Below, piece after piece: positions 36,716 through 47,241 of a stretch of 64,000 bases of DNA. The stretch comes from Bacteroidia bacterium. GTDB taxonomy: Bacteria > Bacteroidota > Bacteroidia > Bacteroidales > Marinilabiliaceae. Below the pieces are notes generated by a model. It did no database searches. It was given only the letters and a program-made list of their open reading frames with translations, and was not told the origin of the DNA. The translations under genes were made by a program, and so were the position numbers. The stretch lies in assembly GCA_030526155.1 (NCBI GenBank), contig JAUNDI010000003.1:1-64000 (forward strand), in the 5' to 3' direction. The stretch's first letter is position 1. Each line of letters opens with the position of its first letter.

Positions 36716-38062
36716 TTAGTGCATAGCAGCTCCTACACTGCGACCCATGATACGACCTGATTTCATCAAACCGTCATAGTGACGCATAAGTAGATGGCTC
36801 TCTATCTGCTGAAGTGTATCAAGTACAACACCAACAAGAATCAAGAGAGAAGTACCGCCATAGAACTGAGCGAATGAATGCTCAACATTTGCAATAGTAG
36901 CGAATGCTGGAAGAATCGCAACAATTGCGAGGAAGAATGAACCTGGAAGGGTAATCTTCGACATAATTGAGTCAATATACTCAGCTGTAGCCTTACCTGG
37001 TCTTACACCTGGAATAAAACCATTGTTTCTCTTCATCTCCTCCGACATCTGCTGTGGATTGAAAATCAAAGCAGTGTAGAAGTATGTAAAGATAATGATG
37101 AGGAGTGCAAATACAAAGTTATACCAGAAACCTGTAAAGTCTGAGAATGTAGCGGCAAAACCTGTTGCAGCCTCAGGTGTGAACAAGCCAATCAAAGTAA
37201 CTGGCAAGAACATAATAGCCTGAGCAAAGATGATAGGCATTACACCAGCAGCATTAACCTTCAAAGGAATGTACTGACGAACACCACCATACTGCTTGTT
37301 ACCCTCAATGCGCTTTGCATATTGTACTGGGATTCGACGAGTACCCTGAACAAGCATGATAGTACCTACGAATACGAAGAACAACATCAAGAACTCAAGG
37401 AGCAACATTACAAGTCCACCTGTTGCATTTGAAGAGAGCTTATCTGCGAACTCTGCAAAAAGAGCATGTGGTAAACGAGCTACAATACCAATCATGATAA
37501 TCAATGAAATACCATTACCAATACCACGATCTGTAATACGCTCACCAAGCCACATAACGAACATTGTACCAGCAGTCAAGATAATTGTACTTGAAATGTT
37601 GAACAATAAGCCGCTCATCGCAAACGCCTCATCAGGCAACTTATAGTGTAGGTTTGTGAGGTAAGCAGGAGCTTGAATCAAAAGGATACCTACCGTAAGT
37701 ACACGAGTCATCTGATTGATCTTACGTCTTCCACTCTCACCATCTCGTTGCAAACGCTGGAAATATGGAATAACCATACCCAACAATTGAACTACAATGG
37801 AAGCCGAGATATAAGGCATGATACCAAGACCTAATATCGAAGCATTAGAAAACGCACCTCCTGAAAACATATCAAGAAGACCTAAGACACCACTATCGCT
37901 AGTCTGTTGTTCCAGAGCCTCCAAGAACTGTGGATTTACACCAGGCAAAACCACATAAGAACCAAGTCGATAAACGAGAAGGAATCCTAGTGTAACTAGG
38001 ATCCTATTTTTCAGCTCATCGATTTTCCAAATATTGCGAATAGTATCGATTAGTCTTCTCAT
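36716..38062 (-). CDS. secY: Protein translocase channel subunit SecY
   Basis: 448 residues with ten predicted membrane segments. Landmarks: N-terminal NRILVTLGFLLVYRLGSYV, the plug/TM2 area GGAFSNASILGLGIMPYISASIV, and the cytosolic loop FRRIP-equivalent GTRRIPVQYAKR. It forms the Sec channel with SecE and SecG. It is the last gene of this ribosomal operon: map and infA, which usually follow, are absent and a terminator comes next. Confidence 0.97.
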   Translation of the reverse strand: MRRLIDTIRNIWKIDELKNRILVTLGFLLVYRLGSYVVLPGVNPQFLEALEQQTSDSGVLGLLDMFSGGAFSNASILGLGIMPYISASIVVQLLGMVIPYFQRLQRDGESGRRKINQMTRVLTVGILLIQAPAYLTNLHYKLPDEAFAMSGLLFNISSTIILTAGTMFVMWLGERITDRGIGNGISLIIMIGIVARLPHALFAEFADKLSSNATGGLVMLLLEFLMLFFVFVGTIMLVQGTRRIPVQYAKRIEGNKQYGGVRQYIPLKVNAAGVMPIIFAQAIMFLPVTLIGLFTPEAATGFAATFSDFTGFWYNFVFALLIIIFTYFYTALIFNPQQMSEEMKRNNGFIPGVRPGKATAEYIDSIMSKITLPGSFFLAIVAILPAFATIANVEHSFAQFYGGTSLLILVGVVLDTLQQIESHLLMRHYDGLMKSGRIMGRSVGAAMH

Positions 38063-38068
38063 ACTCTA

Positions 38069-38515
38069 TTACAATTTTACGATAGAACCTTGAGCCTTCT
38101 CGATAGCCTCTTGTGCTGTCTTAGAGAAAGCGTGAGCAGTCACCTCGAGCTTTGCCTTAAGCTCACCAGCACCGAGGATCTTTACCAACTCGCCACTTCC
38201 AATAATACCAAGCTGAATGAATGTATCAACAGTGAAAGTTGTTACATTGTACTGCTCAGAAAGAGTCTGGAGCATACCAACATTGATAGCCTTGTACTCC
38301 TTGTGATTGATATTCTTGAAACCAAACTTTGGAAGACGACGTTGGATTGGCATCTGACCACCCTCGAAACCGAACTTCTTGTGGTAACCTGAACGTGACT
38401 TAGCGCCCTTGTGACCGCGTGTACTAGTACCACCGTGACCAGAACCAGCACCTCTACCGATGCGCTTCTCGTGGTGTGTAGAACCAGCAGCTGGCTTTAG
38501 ATTATTTAATTCCAT
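38069..38515 (-). CDS. rplO: 50S ribosomal protein L15
   Basis: 148 residues. Starts MELNNLKPAAGSTHHEKRIGRG, the typical Gly-rich RNA-binding N-terminus (GAGSGHGGTSTRGHKG), with the C-terminal L15 fold GSGELVKILG. A late-assembly protein of the large subunit. Six bases separate it from secY, as in most bacteria. Confidence 0.97.
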   Translation of the reverse strand: MELNNLKPAAGSTHHEKRIGRGAGSGHGGTSTRGHKGAKSRSGYHKKFGFEGGQMPIQRRLPKFGFKNINHKEYKAINVGMLQTLSEQYNVTTFTVDTFIQLGIIGSGELVKILGAGELKAKLEVTAHAFSKTAQEAIEKAQGSIVKL

Positions 38516-38541
38516 GTTTTACTATAAAATTAATGTTCAGA

Positions 38542-38718
38542 CTATTTTTCTACTGATACAAGGTGCTTTACCTTTGTAATCATGCCCTGAACCGAAGGAG
38601 TATCCTCGTGCTCAACGGTCTGGTGCATTTTCTTAATGCCTAAAGCAGCCATAACTCTACGCTGCGCAGCTGGAGCGCCAATAACGCTCTTCACTTGTGT
38701 AATCTTAATCTTTGACAT
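38542..38718 (-). CDS. rpmD: 50S ribosomal protein L30
   Basis: 58 residues from MSKIKITQVKSVIGA. An ATG four codons earlier (38730) lies only 7 bases from the rpsE stop and adds residues not usual for L30, so 38718 is preferred. Conserved RRVMAALGIKKMHQTVEHEDTP. Large-subunit protein. Confidence 0.9.
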   Translation of the reverse strand: MSKIKITQVKSVIGAPAAQRRVMAALGIKKMHQTVEHEDTPSVQGMITKVKHLVSVEK

Positions 38719-38737
38719 TGTGTTGTGCACTTAAAAA

Positions 38738-39256
38738 TTAACCATTGAATACCTTATCCAAAGAAACACCACGCTGAGCAGCAACTTGGTATGCATCACG
38801 CATCTCTGCAAGAGCAGCAATAGTAGCCTTTACAAGGTTGTGTGGGTTAGATGAACCCTTTGACTTCGCAAGGACGTCTGTTACACCTACGCTCTCAAGT
38901 ACAGCACGCATGGCACCACCACATGTAAGACCAGTACCGTGTGATGCTGGCTTCATGAATACCTTAGCACCACCAAATGATGCAAGCTGCTCGTGAGGCA
39001 ATGTACCATGTACCAAAGGAACACGAATGAGGTTCTTCTTAGCTGCCTCAACACCCTTAGCGATAGCTGCTGTAACCTCAGAAGCCTTACCAAGACCCCA
39101 TCCTACAACACCCTTGCCATCACCAACTACAACGATAGCAGCAAAGCTGAATGCACGACCACCCTTTGTTACCTTAGTAACACGGTTGATTGCTACAAGA
39201 CGATCCTGGAGCTCCAAGTCGTTTGTTGTTCTTACTCTTTTATTATCTCCTGCCAT
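38738..39256 (-). CDS. rpsE: 30S ribosomal protein S5
   Basis: 172 residues. The N-terminal double-stranded RNA-binding domain ([23 protein letters not shown]) is followed by the C-terminal domain ([23 protein letters not shown]). It helps decoding fidelity and mRNA unwinding at the small subunit. In the spc block between rplR and rpmD. Confidence 0.97.
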   Translation of the reverse strand: MAGDNKRVRTTNDLELQDRLVAINRVTKVTKGGRAFSFAAIVVVGDGKGVVGWGLGKASEVTAAIAKGVEAAKKNLIRVPLVHGTLPHEQLASFGGAKVFMKPASHGTGLTCGGAMRAVLESVGVTDVLAKSKGSSNPHNLVKATIAALAEMRDAYQVAAQRGVSLDKVFNG

Positions 39257-39261
39257 CTTGA

Positions 39262-39612
39262 TTAGAATTTAAGGCCAGCCTCACGTGCGCCGTCAGCAAG
39301 ACTCTTCACGCGGCCATGATACAAATAACCATTACGATCGAATACTACTTTCTCAATGCCTGCAGCCTTAGCAGCAGCAGCAATTGACTTTCCTACCTCA
39401 GCAGCTGCTGCAGTCTTATCACCTGTGAAATCCTTCAAATCAGAAGACTTTGCAGAGCAGAGTGTCTTGCCCTCGAGATCGTTTACAAGCTGTGCGTAGA
39501 TATACTTGTTACTACGGAATACAGTAAGACGTGGGCACTCAGCAGTACCGGAAACTTTAGACCGGATACGTGCTTTAATCTTATTTCTTCTATTTATCTT
39601 AGAAAAAGCCAT
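39262..39612 (-). CDS. rplR: 50S ribosomal protein L18
   Basis: 116 residues. [32 protein letters not shown] and the ending [15 protein letters not shown] are typical of L18, which binds 5S rRNA. Located 5 bases before rpsE. Confidence 0.97.
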   Translation of the reverse strand: MAFSKINRRNKIKARIRSKVSGTAECPRLTVFRSNKYIYAQLVNDLEGKTLCSAKSSDLKDFTGDKTAAAAEVGKSIAAAAKAAGIEKVVFDRNGYLYHGRVKSLADGAREAGLKF

Positions 39613-39632
39613 AATATTAAATGTTAACCGGT

Positions 39633-40184
39633 TTAAACCTTAGCAGACTTACCTGCCTTACGACGAATCTCTTCACCAACAAAGCGAATACCCTTACCCT
39701 TGTAAGGTTCTGGAGCACGGAAAGAACGAATCTTAGCGCAAATCTGACCAAGAAGCTGCTTATCAGCACACTCTATAGTGATGATAGGGTTGCTCTTACG
39801 GTCTGTAACTGCCTCAATCTTAACCTCTGCAGGAACCTGAAGGTGAATTGCGTGAGAATAACCGAGAGCGAGCTCAAGAATCTGACCTTGTGATGTAGCA
39901 CGATAACCTACACCTACAAGCTCCAACTTCTGCTGATAGCCAGCTGAAACACCAACTACCATGTTGTTGATAAGAGCACGATAAAGACCATGCATAGAAC
40001 GCATCTCCTTGTTATCGTTAGGACGCTCAACCTTAATCTCGTTGTTCTCTACAGTTACCTTAATAGCTGGGTTAATAGCTTGCTTAAGCTCGCCCTTAGG
40101 ACCCTTAACAGTAACGACGTTATCCTTTACGTCTATGCTCACACCAGCTGGAATAGCAACCGGCATTTTACCAATTCTTGACAT
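39633..40184 (-). CDS. rplF: 50S ribosomal protein L6
   Basis: 183 residues. Starts [15 protein letters not shown]; two L6 repeats are visible, and the C-terminus carries [22 protein letters not shown], the signature. It lies near the factor-binding site of the large subunit. Confidence 0.97.
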   Translation of the reverse strand: MSRIGKMPVAIPAGVSIDVKDNVVTVKGPKGELKQAINPAIKVTVENNEIKVERPNDNKEMRSMHGLYRALINNMVVGVSAGYQQKLELVGVGYRATSQGQILELALGYSHAIHLQVPAEVKIEAVTDRKSNPIITIECADKQLLGQICAKIRSFRAPEPYKGKGIRFVGEEIRRKAGKSAKV

Positions 40185-40199
40185 CTGAATAACCTCCTA

Positions 40200-40598
40200 T
40201 TAATAAACGTAGCACAATACCTCGCCACCGACTTTAGCAGCACGAGCTTCCTTATCTGTCATTACACCCTTAGATGTAGAAACGATAGCAATACCGAGTC
40301 CGTTGAGGACACGTGGCATATCGCGGTAACCTGCATAGCTTCTCAAACCTGGAGTAGATACTCGCTTGAGAGCCTTAATTGCAGATACTCTTGATTGAGC
40401 GTCATACTTGAGCGCAATCTTGATCATACCTTGCTTGTTGTCATCAATAAACTTGTAGTTAAGGATATAACCCTTGTCAAAAAGGATCTTTGTTATACCT
40501 TTCTTCAAGTTTGAAGCAGGAATCTCTACGACTCTGTGCTTTGCCATAATGGCGTTCCTAATTCTACTTAGGAAATCTGATACTGGATCTGTTACCAT
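40200..40598 (-). CDS. rpsH: 30S ribosomal protein S8
   Basis: 132 residues. Starts MVTDPVSDFLSRIRNAIMAKH and ends ISTSKGVMTDKEARAAKVGGEVLCYVY-like, the S8 signature. Binds the central domain of 16S rRNA and, in E. coli, represses the spc operon; the same could hold here. There is a 75-base gap from rpsN. Confidence 0.97.
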   Translation of the reverse strand: MVTDPVSDFLSRIRNAIMAKHRVVEIPASNLKKGITKILFDKGYILNYKFIDDNKQGMIKIALKYDAQSRVSAIKALKRVSTPGLRSYAGYRDMPRVLNGLGIAIVSTSKGVMTDKEARAAKVGGEVLCYVY

Positions 40599-40673
40599 AA
40601 ATAGTTAAAGTTTAAATTGATCGAGCATCGCTCGACAATATTTAATACTTAATAAATAATTAATTGCTGGAGA

Positions 40674-40943
40674 TTACCAGCTAGCTTTCTTAACTCCAGG
40701 GATAAGGCCAGCCGAAGCCATTTCGCGGAATGCGATACGGGAAATGCCGAATTGACGCATGTAACCCTTTGGACGACCAGAGAGCTTGCAACGATTGTGC
40801 AAACGTACTGGACAAGAGTTCTTAGGCAAAAGCTGGAGGGCAACATAATTGCCCTCAGCCTTTAACTGAGCTCTTTTTTCCGCATATTTGGCAACCAGCT
40901 TAGCACGCTTAACCTCGCGAGCCTTCATTGATTCTTTAGCCAT
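40674..40943 (-). CDS. rpsN: 30S ribosomal protein S14, zinc-independent type
   Basis: 89 residues, the longer form without paired CxxC motifs. [17 protein letters not shown] at the start and [26 protein letters not shown] are conserved. Lies between rplE and rpsH. Confidence 0.97.
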   Translation of the reverse strand: MAKESMKAREVKRAKLVAKYAEKRAQLKAEGNYVALQLLPKNSCPVRLHNRCKLSGRPKGYMRQFGISRIAFREMASAGLIPGVKKASW

Positions 40944-40975
40944 TGTATACTTCTAAAAGTTTAGTTATCTAACTA

Positions 40976-41521
40976 TTATTTCTTAAAAGGAAGACCAAAG
41001 TTTACAAGTAGGCTCTGAGCCTCCTTATCTGTCTTCGCAGTGGTCACAAAGGTAATATTCATTCCTTGAATTTTAGACACTGAGTCCATATTTATTTCAG
41101 GGAAAATGATCTGCTCTGTTATACCGAGTGTATAGTTACCACGGCCATCGAGCTTACCACCAATACCGTTGAAGTCACGAATACGAGGAAGAGCAACCTT
41201 TACAAGACGCTCGAGGAACTCGTACATCTTCTCCTGACGGAGTGTAACCTTAACACCAATTGGATTACCCTTACGAACCTTGAAGCCTGCGATATCCTTC
41301 TTAGAGAGAGTAGCTACTGCCTTCTGACCAGTAATAGCTGAAATCTCCTTGAGAGAAATCTCGATAATCTTCTTGTCCTGTGTAGCATCACCAAGACCCT
41401 GGTTTACTACGATCTTCTCGAGTTTTGGACACTGCATTACAGTTGTGTAACCAAACTCCTTCATCAAGGCAGGAACGATTTGCTCGTTATATACCTTTTT
41501 CAATGATGGTACGTAGCTCAT
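40976..41521 (-). CDS. rplE: 50S ribosomal protein L5
   Basis: 181 residues. [19 protein letters not shown] and [25 protein letters not shown] are L5 signatures. It binds 5S rRNA in the central protuberance. Its start overlaps the rplX stop by one base, so translation is coupled. Confidence 0.97.
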   Translation of the reverse strand: MSYVPSLKKVYNEQIVPALMKEFGYTTVMQCPKLEKIVVNQGLGDATQDKKIIEISLKEISAITGQKAVATLSKKDIAGFKVRKGNPIGVKVTLRQEKMYEFLERLVKVALPRIRDFNGIGGKLDGRGNYTLGITEQIIFPEINMDSVSKIQGMNITFVTTAKTDKEAQSLLVNFGLPFKK

Positions 41522-41838
41522 TATTTAACCTCCTTACCTGATTTTGTAGATACACGAACTTTCTTGTCATTCTCGATCTTGATACGAATACGAGTTGCCT
41601 TACCAGTCTCTGGATCGATAAGAGCGAGATTAGACAAATGGATAGAAGCCTCCTTCTCAACGATGCCACCTTGTGGGTTGCTAGCGCTAGGCTTAGTGTG
41701 CTTCTTGATCAAATTCAAACCCTCAACCACTGCACGGTTCTTCTTAGGGTCCACAGAGAGCACCTTGCCCTCCTTGTTCTTATCGTCGCCAGCTATAACT
41801 ACGACGAGATCGCCTTTCTTTATATATACCTTTGACAT
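41521..41838 (-). CDS. rplX: 50S ribosomal protein L24
   Basis: 105 residues with the KOW motif at the N-terminus ([21 protein letters not shown]), an assembly-initiator protein near the exit tunnel. Overlaps rplE by one base. Confidence 0.97.
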   Translation of the reverse strand: MSKVYIKKGDLVVVIAGDDKNKEGKVLSVDPKKNRAVVEGLNLIKKHTKPSASNPQGGIVEKEASIHLSNLALIDPETGKATRIRIKIENDKKVRVSTKSGKEVK

Positions 41839-41855
41839 TGTCTAACGTATTAATG

Positions 41856-42221
41856 TTAAATAACCTCAGGTGCCAAAGAAACGATCTTCATATAACCGTC
41901 GCGAAGCTCACGAGCTACTGGACCAAAGATACGTGTACCACGCATCTCACCTGCATTGTTCAAAAGAACGCATGCATTGTCATCGAAACGGATGTATGAA
42001 CCGTCTGCACGTCTGATTTCCTTCTTAGTACGGACAACAACAGCCTTGCTGACTGTACCCTTCTTCATATCACTCGATGGCAGAGCATTCTTTACAGTAA
42101 CCACGATGCGGTCACCAACTGATGCGTAACGCTTGAAGCTACCACCCAATACATGGATGCAAAGTACTTCTTTTGCGCCGCTATTGTCTGCTACCGAAAG
42201 TCTAGATTCTGTCTGTATCAT
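41856..42221 (-). CDS. rplN: 50S ribosomal protein L14
   Basis: 121 residues, starting [19 protein letters not shown] and ending [17 protein letters not shown], both signatures. Lies at the subunit interface. Between rpsQ and rplX. Confidence 0.97.
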   Translation of the reverse strand: MIQTESRLSVADNSGAKEVLCIHVLGGSFKRYASVGDRIVVTVKNALPSSDMKKGTVSKAVVVRTKKEIRRADGSYIRFDDNACVLLNNAGEMRGTRIFGPVARELRDGYMKIVSLAPEVI

Positions 42222-42223
42222 GA

Positions 42224-42481
42224 TTATTTAGCCCTTTCGATTATTTCAACAATTCTCCAACGTTTTGTTTTGCTCAAAGGACGAGTCTCCATGATGCGTA
42301 CGGTATCACCGTCATGTGCATCATTCTTCTCATCGTGAACATGGAACTTCTTTGTCTTCTTGACAAACTTTCCATACATAGGGTGCTTCTCGCGAGTCTC
42401 AACAGCAACAACAACAGACTTCTCCATCTTGTCGCTTACGACTACGCCGATGCGCTCTTTTCTAAGATTTCTTTCTTCCAT
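42224..42481 (-). CDS. rpsQ: 30S ribosomal protein S17
   Basis: 85 residues. [22 protein letters not shown] and [21 protein letters not shown] are conserved. Primary 16S rRNA-binding protein. Two bases before rplN. Confidence 0.97.
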   Translation of the reverse strand: MEERNLRKERIGVVVSDKMEKSVVVAVETREKHPMYGKFVKKTKKFHVHDEKNDAHDGDTVRIMETRPLSKTKRWRIVEIIERAK

Positions 42482-42489
42482 AATCTGTT

Positions 42490-42675
42490 TTATTGCTTTT
42501 GGCCGAGAATAGTAAGCATTCTTGCTATTTCACGACGAATTTGACGAATCTTCATTGGGTTCTCAATAGGATTGACTGCGTGCTGAAGCTCCAAACGCTC
42601 GAGCTCTGTACGCTGAAGAGCGATCTTCTCAGCGAGCTCAGCTGCTGACATTCCCTTAATATCTGCAATATTCAT
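42490..42675 (-). CDS. rpmC: 50S ribosomal protein L29
   Basis: 61 residues of two helices. [19 protein letters not shown] and [19 protein letters not shown] are typical. Located near the exit tunnel, where it contacts trigger factor and SRP sites. Confidence 0.95.
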   Translation of the reverse strand: MNIADIKGMSAAELAEKIALQRTELERLELQHAVNPIENPMKIRQIRREIARMLTILGQKQ

Positions 42676-42681
42676 AATTCA

Positions 42682-43113
42682 TTAAATATTTTGGGATTCA
42701 ACATAGTCACGGCGTACAACAAACTTAGTTGTAACTGGCAACTTTTGAGCTGCAAGGCGAAGTGCCTCCTTAGCGATCTCATAAGAAACACCCTCACACT
42801 CGATGATGATGCGACCAGGTGTAACAGGAGCAACGTAACCCTCTGGATTACCCTTACCTTTACCCATTCGGACGTCCGCTGGCTTCTTGGTAATTGGCTT
42901 ATCAGGGAATATACGAATCCAAATTTGACCTTGACGCTGCATGTAACGAGTAACTGCGATACGTGCTGCCTCTATCTGACGACCGGTGATCCACTTTGTC
43001 TCCAAAGACTTGATACCAAATGAGCCGAATGCCAACTCAGTACCTCTGTGTGCAAAACCCTTTGCACGACCCTTTTGCGGTCTTCTATATTTGACTTTTC
43101 TAGGTTGTAACAT
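42682..43113 (-). CDS. rplP: 50S ribosomal protein L16
   Basis: 143 residues. [19 protein letters not shown] at the start and [15 protein letters not shown] in the middle are L16 signatures. Needed for the peptidyl-transferase centre. Six bases before rpmC. Confidence 0.97.
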   Translation of the reverse strand: MLQPRKVKYRRPQKGRAKGFAHRGTELAFGSFGIKSLETKWITGRQIEAARIAVTRYMQRQGQIWIRIFPDKPITKKPADVRMGKGKGNPEGYVAPVTPGRIIIECEGVSYEIAKEALRLAAQKLPVTTKFVVRRDYVESQNI

Positions 43114-43133
43114 CGTTCAGAAATTAAAGATGA

Positions 43134-43865
43134 TTACTTGCTATTAGTTTTTCTTCTCTTAGGACCACGATCCTGGCGAGAAGCTGAGTTGTTTGAAGAC
43201 TGTGATTCCTTACCGCCGATATTGAGTGTAAGGTCACGCTTACCATAAACCTCACCCTTGCAAATCCATACCTTGATACCAAGGAGACCCATCTTTGTCT
43301 TAGCCTCAGCCTGGCAGTAGTCGATATCTGCACGGAATGTGTGAAGTGGAGTACGGCCCTCTTTGAACATCTCTGAGCGTGCCATTTCAGCACCATTAAG
43401 ACGACCTGAAATAAGGATCTTAATACCCTCAGCGTTGTTGCGCATTGTAGAAGCAATAGCTGTCTTGATAGCGCGACGATATGCCATACGACCCTCCAAC
43501 TGGCGAGCGATGTTATTAGCTACGATGTTAGCATCAAGATCTGGGCGCTTAACCTCAGAGATGTTGATCTGAACATCCTTGTCTGTAATCTTCTTTAACT
43601 CTTCCTTGAGTTTATCAACGTCTTGACCACCCTTACCGATGATAAGACCTGGACGAGCTGTAAAAACTGTCACAGTCACCATCTTAAGTGTACGCTCGAT
43701 AACCACGCGTGATATCATAGCCTTAGCAAGACGTACATTTAGGTACTTACGAATCTTGTCGTCCTCGACAAGCTTGTCGCCGAAATTCTTGCCACCATAC
43801 CAGCTAGAATCCCAACCACGAGTAATACCAAGTCTGTTGCTTATTGGATTAACTTTCTGTCCCAT
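43134..43865 (-). CDS. rpsC: 30S ribosomal protein S3
   Basis: 243 residues. Starts [22 protein letters not shown] domain with [15 protein letters not shown], and the C-terminal signature [17 protein letters not shown] Ser/Asn/Arg/Lys-rich tail ends the protein. Forms part of the mRNA entry channel. Confidence 0.97.
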   Translation of the reverse strand: MGQKVNPISNRLGITRGWDSSWYGGKNFGDKLVEDDKIRKYLNVRLAKAMISRVVIERTLKMVTVTVFTARPGLIIGKGGQDVDKLKEELKKITDKDVQINISEVKRPDLDANIVANNIARQLEGRMAYRRAIKTAIASTMRNNAEGIKILISGRLNGAEMARSEMFKEGRTPLHTFRADIDYCQAEAKTKMGLLGIKVWICKGEVYGKRDLTLNIGGKESQSSNNSASRQDRGPKRRKTNSK

Positions 43866-43872
43866 TTAGCTC

Positions 43873-44331
43873 TTATTTTTCAGTTGTGGTTTCTGGTTTA
43901 CTTGCAACGTAAAGCGTAACGTGATTAGAACGTTTACGAATACGATGTGCTCTACAATGTGGAGCAGGACGTAGACGCTTAAGAATGCGTGCTGAATCTA
44001 CAGCTACGGATGAAACAATAAGGTTAGCATCCTCTACGTTAGCACCAGGATTCTTCTGCTTCCAGTTGTCGATTGCAGAAAGAAGGAGCTTCTCCATACG
44101 GCCAGCAGCCTCCTTTGTCGAGAACTTAAGCATGTCAAGAGCTAAATTGACTTCAACACCGCGAATCATGTCAGCTACAAGGCGCATCTTTCGAGGCGAT
44201 GTAGGAACATTGCGGAGGGATGCGAAGTAAAGCGACTTCTTAGCCTCCTTACGTGCATCAGCAACTAACTTCTTACGGTTGCCTTTGTAAGCCTTAGGCT
44301 CACGTCTAACAACTTTGCTATTTATGCCCAT
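43873..44331 (-). CDS. rplV: 50S ribosomal protein L22
   Basis: 152 residues. The core [18 protein letters not shown] and the loop [22 protein letters not shown], which lines the exit tunnel, are conserved. It has a basic N-terminal stretch of about 40 residues before the core, longer than in many relatives as I recall them. Confidence 0.95.
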   Translation of the reverse strand: MGINSKVVRREPKAYKGNRKKLVADARKEAKKSLYFASLRNVPTSPRKMRLVADMIRGVEVNLALDMLKFSTKEAAGRMEKLLLSAIDNWKQKNPGANVEDANLIVSSVAVDSARILKRLRPAPHCRAHRIRKRSNHVTLYVASKPETTTEK

Positions 44332-44373
44332 GTCTGTTTTTTCTTTTTTATAAAGTTAAATACTCAGGTGGGA

Positions 44374-44643
44374 CTATTTCTTCTTATTGCCGCCGTGACC
44401 GCGGAATGTACGAGTTGGAGCAAACTCTCCAAGCTTGTGTCCTACCATATTCTCAGTGACGTAAACTGGAATGAACTTGTTGCCGTTGTGAACAGCAATA
44501 GTGTGTCCTACGAAATCTGGAGAAATCATAGATGCACGCGACCAAGTCTTCACCACCGACTTCTTGCCACTTTCATTCATAGCAAGAACCTTCTTCTCCA
44601 ACTTTATGCTGATGAATGGGCCTTTCTTTAATGATCTGCTCAT
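44374..44643 (-). CDS. rpsS: 30S ribosomal protein S19
   Basis: 89 residues. [19 protein letters not shown] at the start and [17 protein letters not shown] at the end are signatures. Contacts S13 in the 30S head. Confidence 0.97.
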   Translation of the reverse strand: MSRSLKKGPFISIKLEKKVLAMNESGKKSVVKTWSRASMISPDFVGHTIAVHNGNKFIPVYVTENMVGHKLGEFAPTRTFRGHGGNKKK

Positions 44644-44665
44644 AATTCTTTTGTCTTACGCTGTA

Positions 44666-45490
44666 TTACTTCTTACGTCTTTCGATGATGAACTTAGACG
44701 TGCTCTTCTTAGGTGCGCGTGTCTTGTAGCCCTTAGCCAAGAGACCCTTACGTGAGCGTGGGTGTCCACCGCTTGCGCGACCTTCACCACCACCCATTGG
44801 GTGATCTACTGGGTTCATTACTACACCACGTACGCGTGGACGACGACCTTGCCAACGTGAGCGGCCAGCCTTACCTGACTTCTCAAGAGCGTGGTCTGAG
44901 TTAGATACTACGCCTACTGTAGCGCGGCATGTAACGAGGACCATACGAGTCTCACCTGAAGGCAACTTAATTACAGCGTAGCCACCATCACGGGCAGCCA
45001 ACTGAGCAAAAGAACCAGCACTACGTGCCATAATACCGCCTTGGCCTGGGCGAAGCTCGATATTGTGGATAATAGTACCGAGAGGCATAGCACTGAGAGG
45101 GAGAGTATTTCCTACCTCAGGTACTGCATCAGCACCAGACATTACTGTCTGACCTACTTGAAGACCTGCAGGAGCGATGATATAGCTCTTCTCTCCGTCA
45201 GCGTAAACGAGCAACGCAATACGAGCACTACGGTTTGGATCGTACTGGATCGAATCAACTGTTGCTGCAACACCGTCTTTGTTTCTCTTGAAATCGATTA
45301 CTCTATACTTCCTCTTGTGACCACCACCGATATAACGCATTGTCATCTTACCGGTGTTGTTACGACCACCCGTCTTCTTCAGAGGGCGAAGCAAGGACTT
45401 TTCTGGTGTGCTCGATGTAATCGTATCGAACGTACCAATAACTTTGTTTCTCTGCCCCGGTGTAGTGGGCTTTAACTTTCTAACTGCCAT
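44666..45490 (-). CDS. rplB: 50S ribosomal protein L2
   Basis: 274 residues. [22 protein letters not shown] and the C-terminal [19 protein letters not shown] (with the conserved His) are diagnostic. Required for subunit association and peptidyl transfer. Confidence 0.97.
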   Translation of the reverse strand: MAVRKLKPTTPGQRNKVIGTFDTITSSTPEKSLLRPLKKTGGRNNTGKMTMRYIGGGHKRKYRVIDFKRNKDGVAATVDSIQYDPNRSARIALLVYADGEKSYIIAPAGLQVGQTVMSGADAVPEVGNTLPLSAMPLGTIIHNIELRPGQGGIMARSAGSFAQLAARDGGYAVIKLPSGETRMVLVTCRATVGVVSNSDHALEKSGKAGRSRWQGRRPRVRGVVMNPVDHPMGGGEGRASGGHPRSRKGLLAKGYKTRAPKKSTSKFIIERRKK

Positions 45491-45499
45491 CTCTGCTTA

Positions 45500-45793
45500 T
45501 TAGATATTGCTATAAAAATCTATTGACTGACCCTCAGCAAGAGTTACGATAGCCTTCTTGTATGAAGGGTTAGAACCCTTAACAAGACCTGCCTTAGTAT
45601 AACGGCTCTTGCGCTTAGCTGGAGCGATCAAGGTATTAACCTTTACAACGCTTACGTTATAAAGCGCCTCTACTGCCTCCTTGATTTCGCTCTTTGAAGC
45701 TGTCTTCAATACTACGAAACCAAAGCGAGTAGACATCTTATCTGTTACCTTCTGTGCCTTCTCTGTAATCAAAGGCTTAACTATAATACCCAT
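45500..45793 (-). CDS. rplW: 50S ribosomal protein L23
   Basis: 97 residues. PLITEKAQKVTDK, FVVLKTASKSEIKEAVEALYNV and NTLIAPAKRK are typical. Docking site of trigger factor, which is also encoded in this window. Two bases after rplD. Confidence 0.96.
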   Translation of the reverse strand: MGIIVKPLITEKAQKVTDKMSTRFGFVVLKTASKSEIKEAVEALYNVSVVKVNTLIAPAKRKSRYTKAGLVKGSNPSYKKAIVTLAEGQSIDFYSNI

Positions 45794-45795
45794 CT

Positions 45796-46425
45796 CTATT
45801 CCTCAGTTTTTTGGTTCAACTGTGCTACTGCACTCTCAAAGAATACCAAGTTCTTAGCCTTCATAATCTCATATGTATTGAGATTAGCAGCTATAGTAAC
45901 CTCGCTATTAGGAATGTTGCGCGATGCAGTGTAGATATTGTTATCGTAATCTGGCAATACGAGCAACTGACGGTTACCTGTAGTATTGATAGCCTTCTGG
46001 AATGCTACAAAATTCTTTGTCTTATAATCAGCGAAAGTGAAATCTTCAACTACGATAATCTGCTGAGCCTTTGCCTTGTATGACAATGCTGAAATACGAG
46101 CCAACTGCTTGAGCTTCTTATTGAGTTTGAAAGAATAATTACGTGGACGTGGGCCGAAGATACGACCACCACCTACAAATACTGGAGACTTGAGAGCACC
46201 AGCACGAGCACCACCTGTACCCTTTTGCTTCTTAATCTTACGTGTAGAACCTGCAACCTCTCCACGCTCCTTAGACTTATGAGTACCCTGACGGTTATCA
46301 GCAAGGAACTGCTTAACGTCCAAATAAATTGCGTGATCGTTTGGCTCAACTGCGAATACTGAATCAGCGAGGACTACCTTGCGGCCAGTATCTTTTCCTT
46401 CTTTATTGAATACGCTAAGTTCCAT
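45796..46425 (-). CDS. rplD: 50S ribosomal protein L4
   Basis: 209 residues. [32 protein letters not shown] is the exit-tunnel loop, followed by [14 protein letters not shown]. In E. coli L4 represses its own operon; whether it does so here is unknown. Overlaps rplC by one base. Confidence 0.97.
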   Translation of the reverse strand: MELSVFNKEGKDTGRKVVLADSVFAVEPNDHAIYLDVKQFLADNRQGTHKSKERGEVAGSTRKIKKQKGTGGARAGALKSPVFVGGGRIFGPRPRNYSFKLNKKLKQLARISALSYKAKAQQIIVVEDFTFADYKTKNFVAFQKAINTTGNRQLLVLPDYDNNIYTASRNIPNSEVTIAANLNTYEIMKAKNLVFFESAVAQLNQKTEE

Positions 46426-47042
46426 TACTTCTCAATGATTAGATATGAACCATTACAACCAGGAACACTACCCTTAACAATAAGAAGGTTGTTCTCTGGG
46501 ATAACTTTGATAACCTTGAGGTTCTCGATCTTAACACGATCACCACCTGTACGACCTGCCATACGCATACCCTTGAATACACGTGATGGGTAAGAAGATG
46601 CACCTACAGAACCTGGCGCACGAAGACGGTTGTGCTGACCGTGTGTTGACTGACCAACACCGCCAAAACCGTGGCGACCTACAACACCTTGAAAACCTTT
46701 ACCCTTCGAGATGCCCACAACATCTACGAACTCGTTCTCTTCAAAGATGTCCACTGATACAGCCTCACCAAGTGCGAGCTCCTTCTCAAATCCATCGAAC
46801 TCCACCAACTTACGAGCTGGAGCTACATTAGCCTTTGCGAAGTGACCCTTCAATGGAGCTGAAGTGTTCTTCTCTTTCTTCTCGTCAAACGCGAGTTGGA
46901 CTGCTTCATAGCCATCGGTTGCCACAGTCTTAATCTGTGTAACATGGCAAGGGCCAGCTTCGATAACAGTGCATGGTATATTCTTACCCTCGGCACTGAA
47001 AACGGATGTCATTCCGATTTTTCTTCCAATTAATCCTGGCAT
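46425..47042 (-). CDS. rplC: 50S ribosomal protein L3
   Basis: 205 residues. [19 protein letters not shown] at the start and [14 protein letters not shown] with [12 protein letters not shown] are diagnostic. It is the first gene of this operon; rpsJ, which normally precedes it, is not present. Its own promoter lies about 105 bases upstream. Confidence 0.97.
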   Translation of the reverse strand: MPGLIGRKIGMTSVFSAEGKNIPCTVIEAGPCHVTQIKTVATDGYEAVQLAFDEKKEKNTSAPLKGHFAKANVAPARKLVEFDGFEKELALGEAVSVDIFEENEFVDVVGISKGKGFQGVVGRHGFGGVGQSTHGQHNRLRAPGSVGASSYPSRVFKGMRMAGRTGGDRVKIENLKVIKVIPENNLLIVKGSVPGCNGSYLIIEK

Positions 47043-47115
47043 TACTTAAGTTTTATTTTGTTTATTATTAAAGATTAGATTCGCATTAATATCTATTCTT
47101 TCTACACTTTCGAAC

Positions 47116-47136
47116 AGACATACCGAACCCATGTCT
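47116..47136 (-). ncRNA. Hairpin in the rplC leader, possible regulatory RNA element
   Basis: AGACAT pairs with ATGTCT around a 9-base loop, between the predicted transcription start and rplC. Ribosomal operons often carry leader structures bound by one of their own proteins; no known family is recognised here, so this is tentative. Confidence 0.25.
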
Positions 47137-47147
47137 TTTTGAACGTG

Positions 47148-47155
47148 CAAATATA
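47148..47155 (-). promoter_or_regulatory. -7 promoter box of the rplC-secY operon
   Basis: TATATTTG on the minus strand fits TAnnTTTG. A TTG lies about 16 bases upstream. It would give a leader of about 100 bases and lets the operon start here despite the missing rpsJ. Confidence 0.55.
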
Positions 47156-47241
47156 CCAACTATTTTCCTAACAACCTACAAGTCAGCTAGAAAAATGGAC
47201 TATTTTATATTCTTTTAACGAGATGCCCAATAGGTCTAAAT

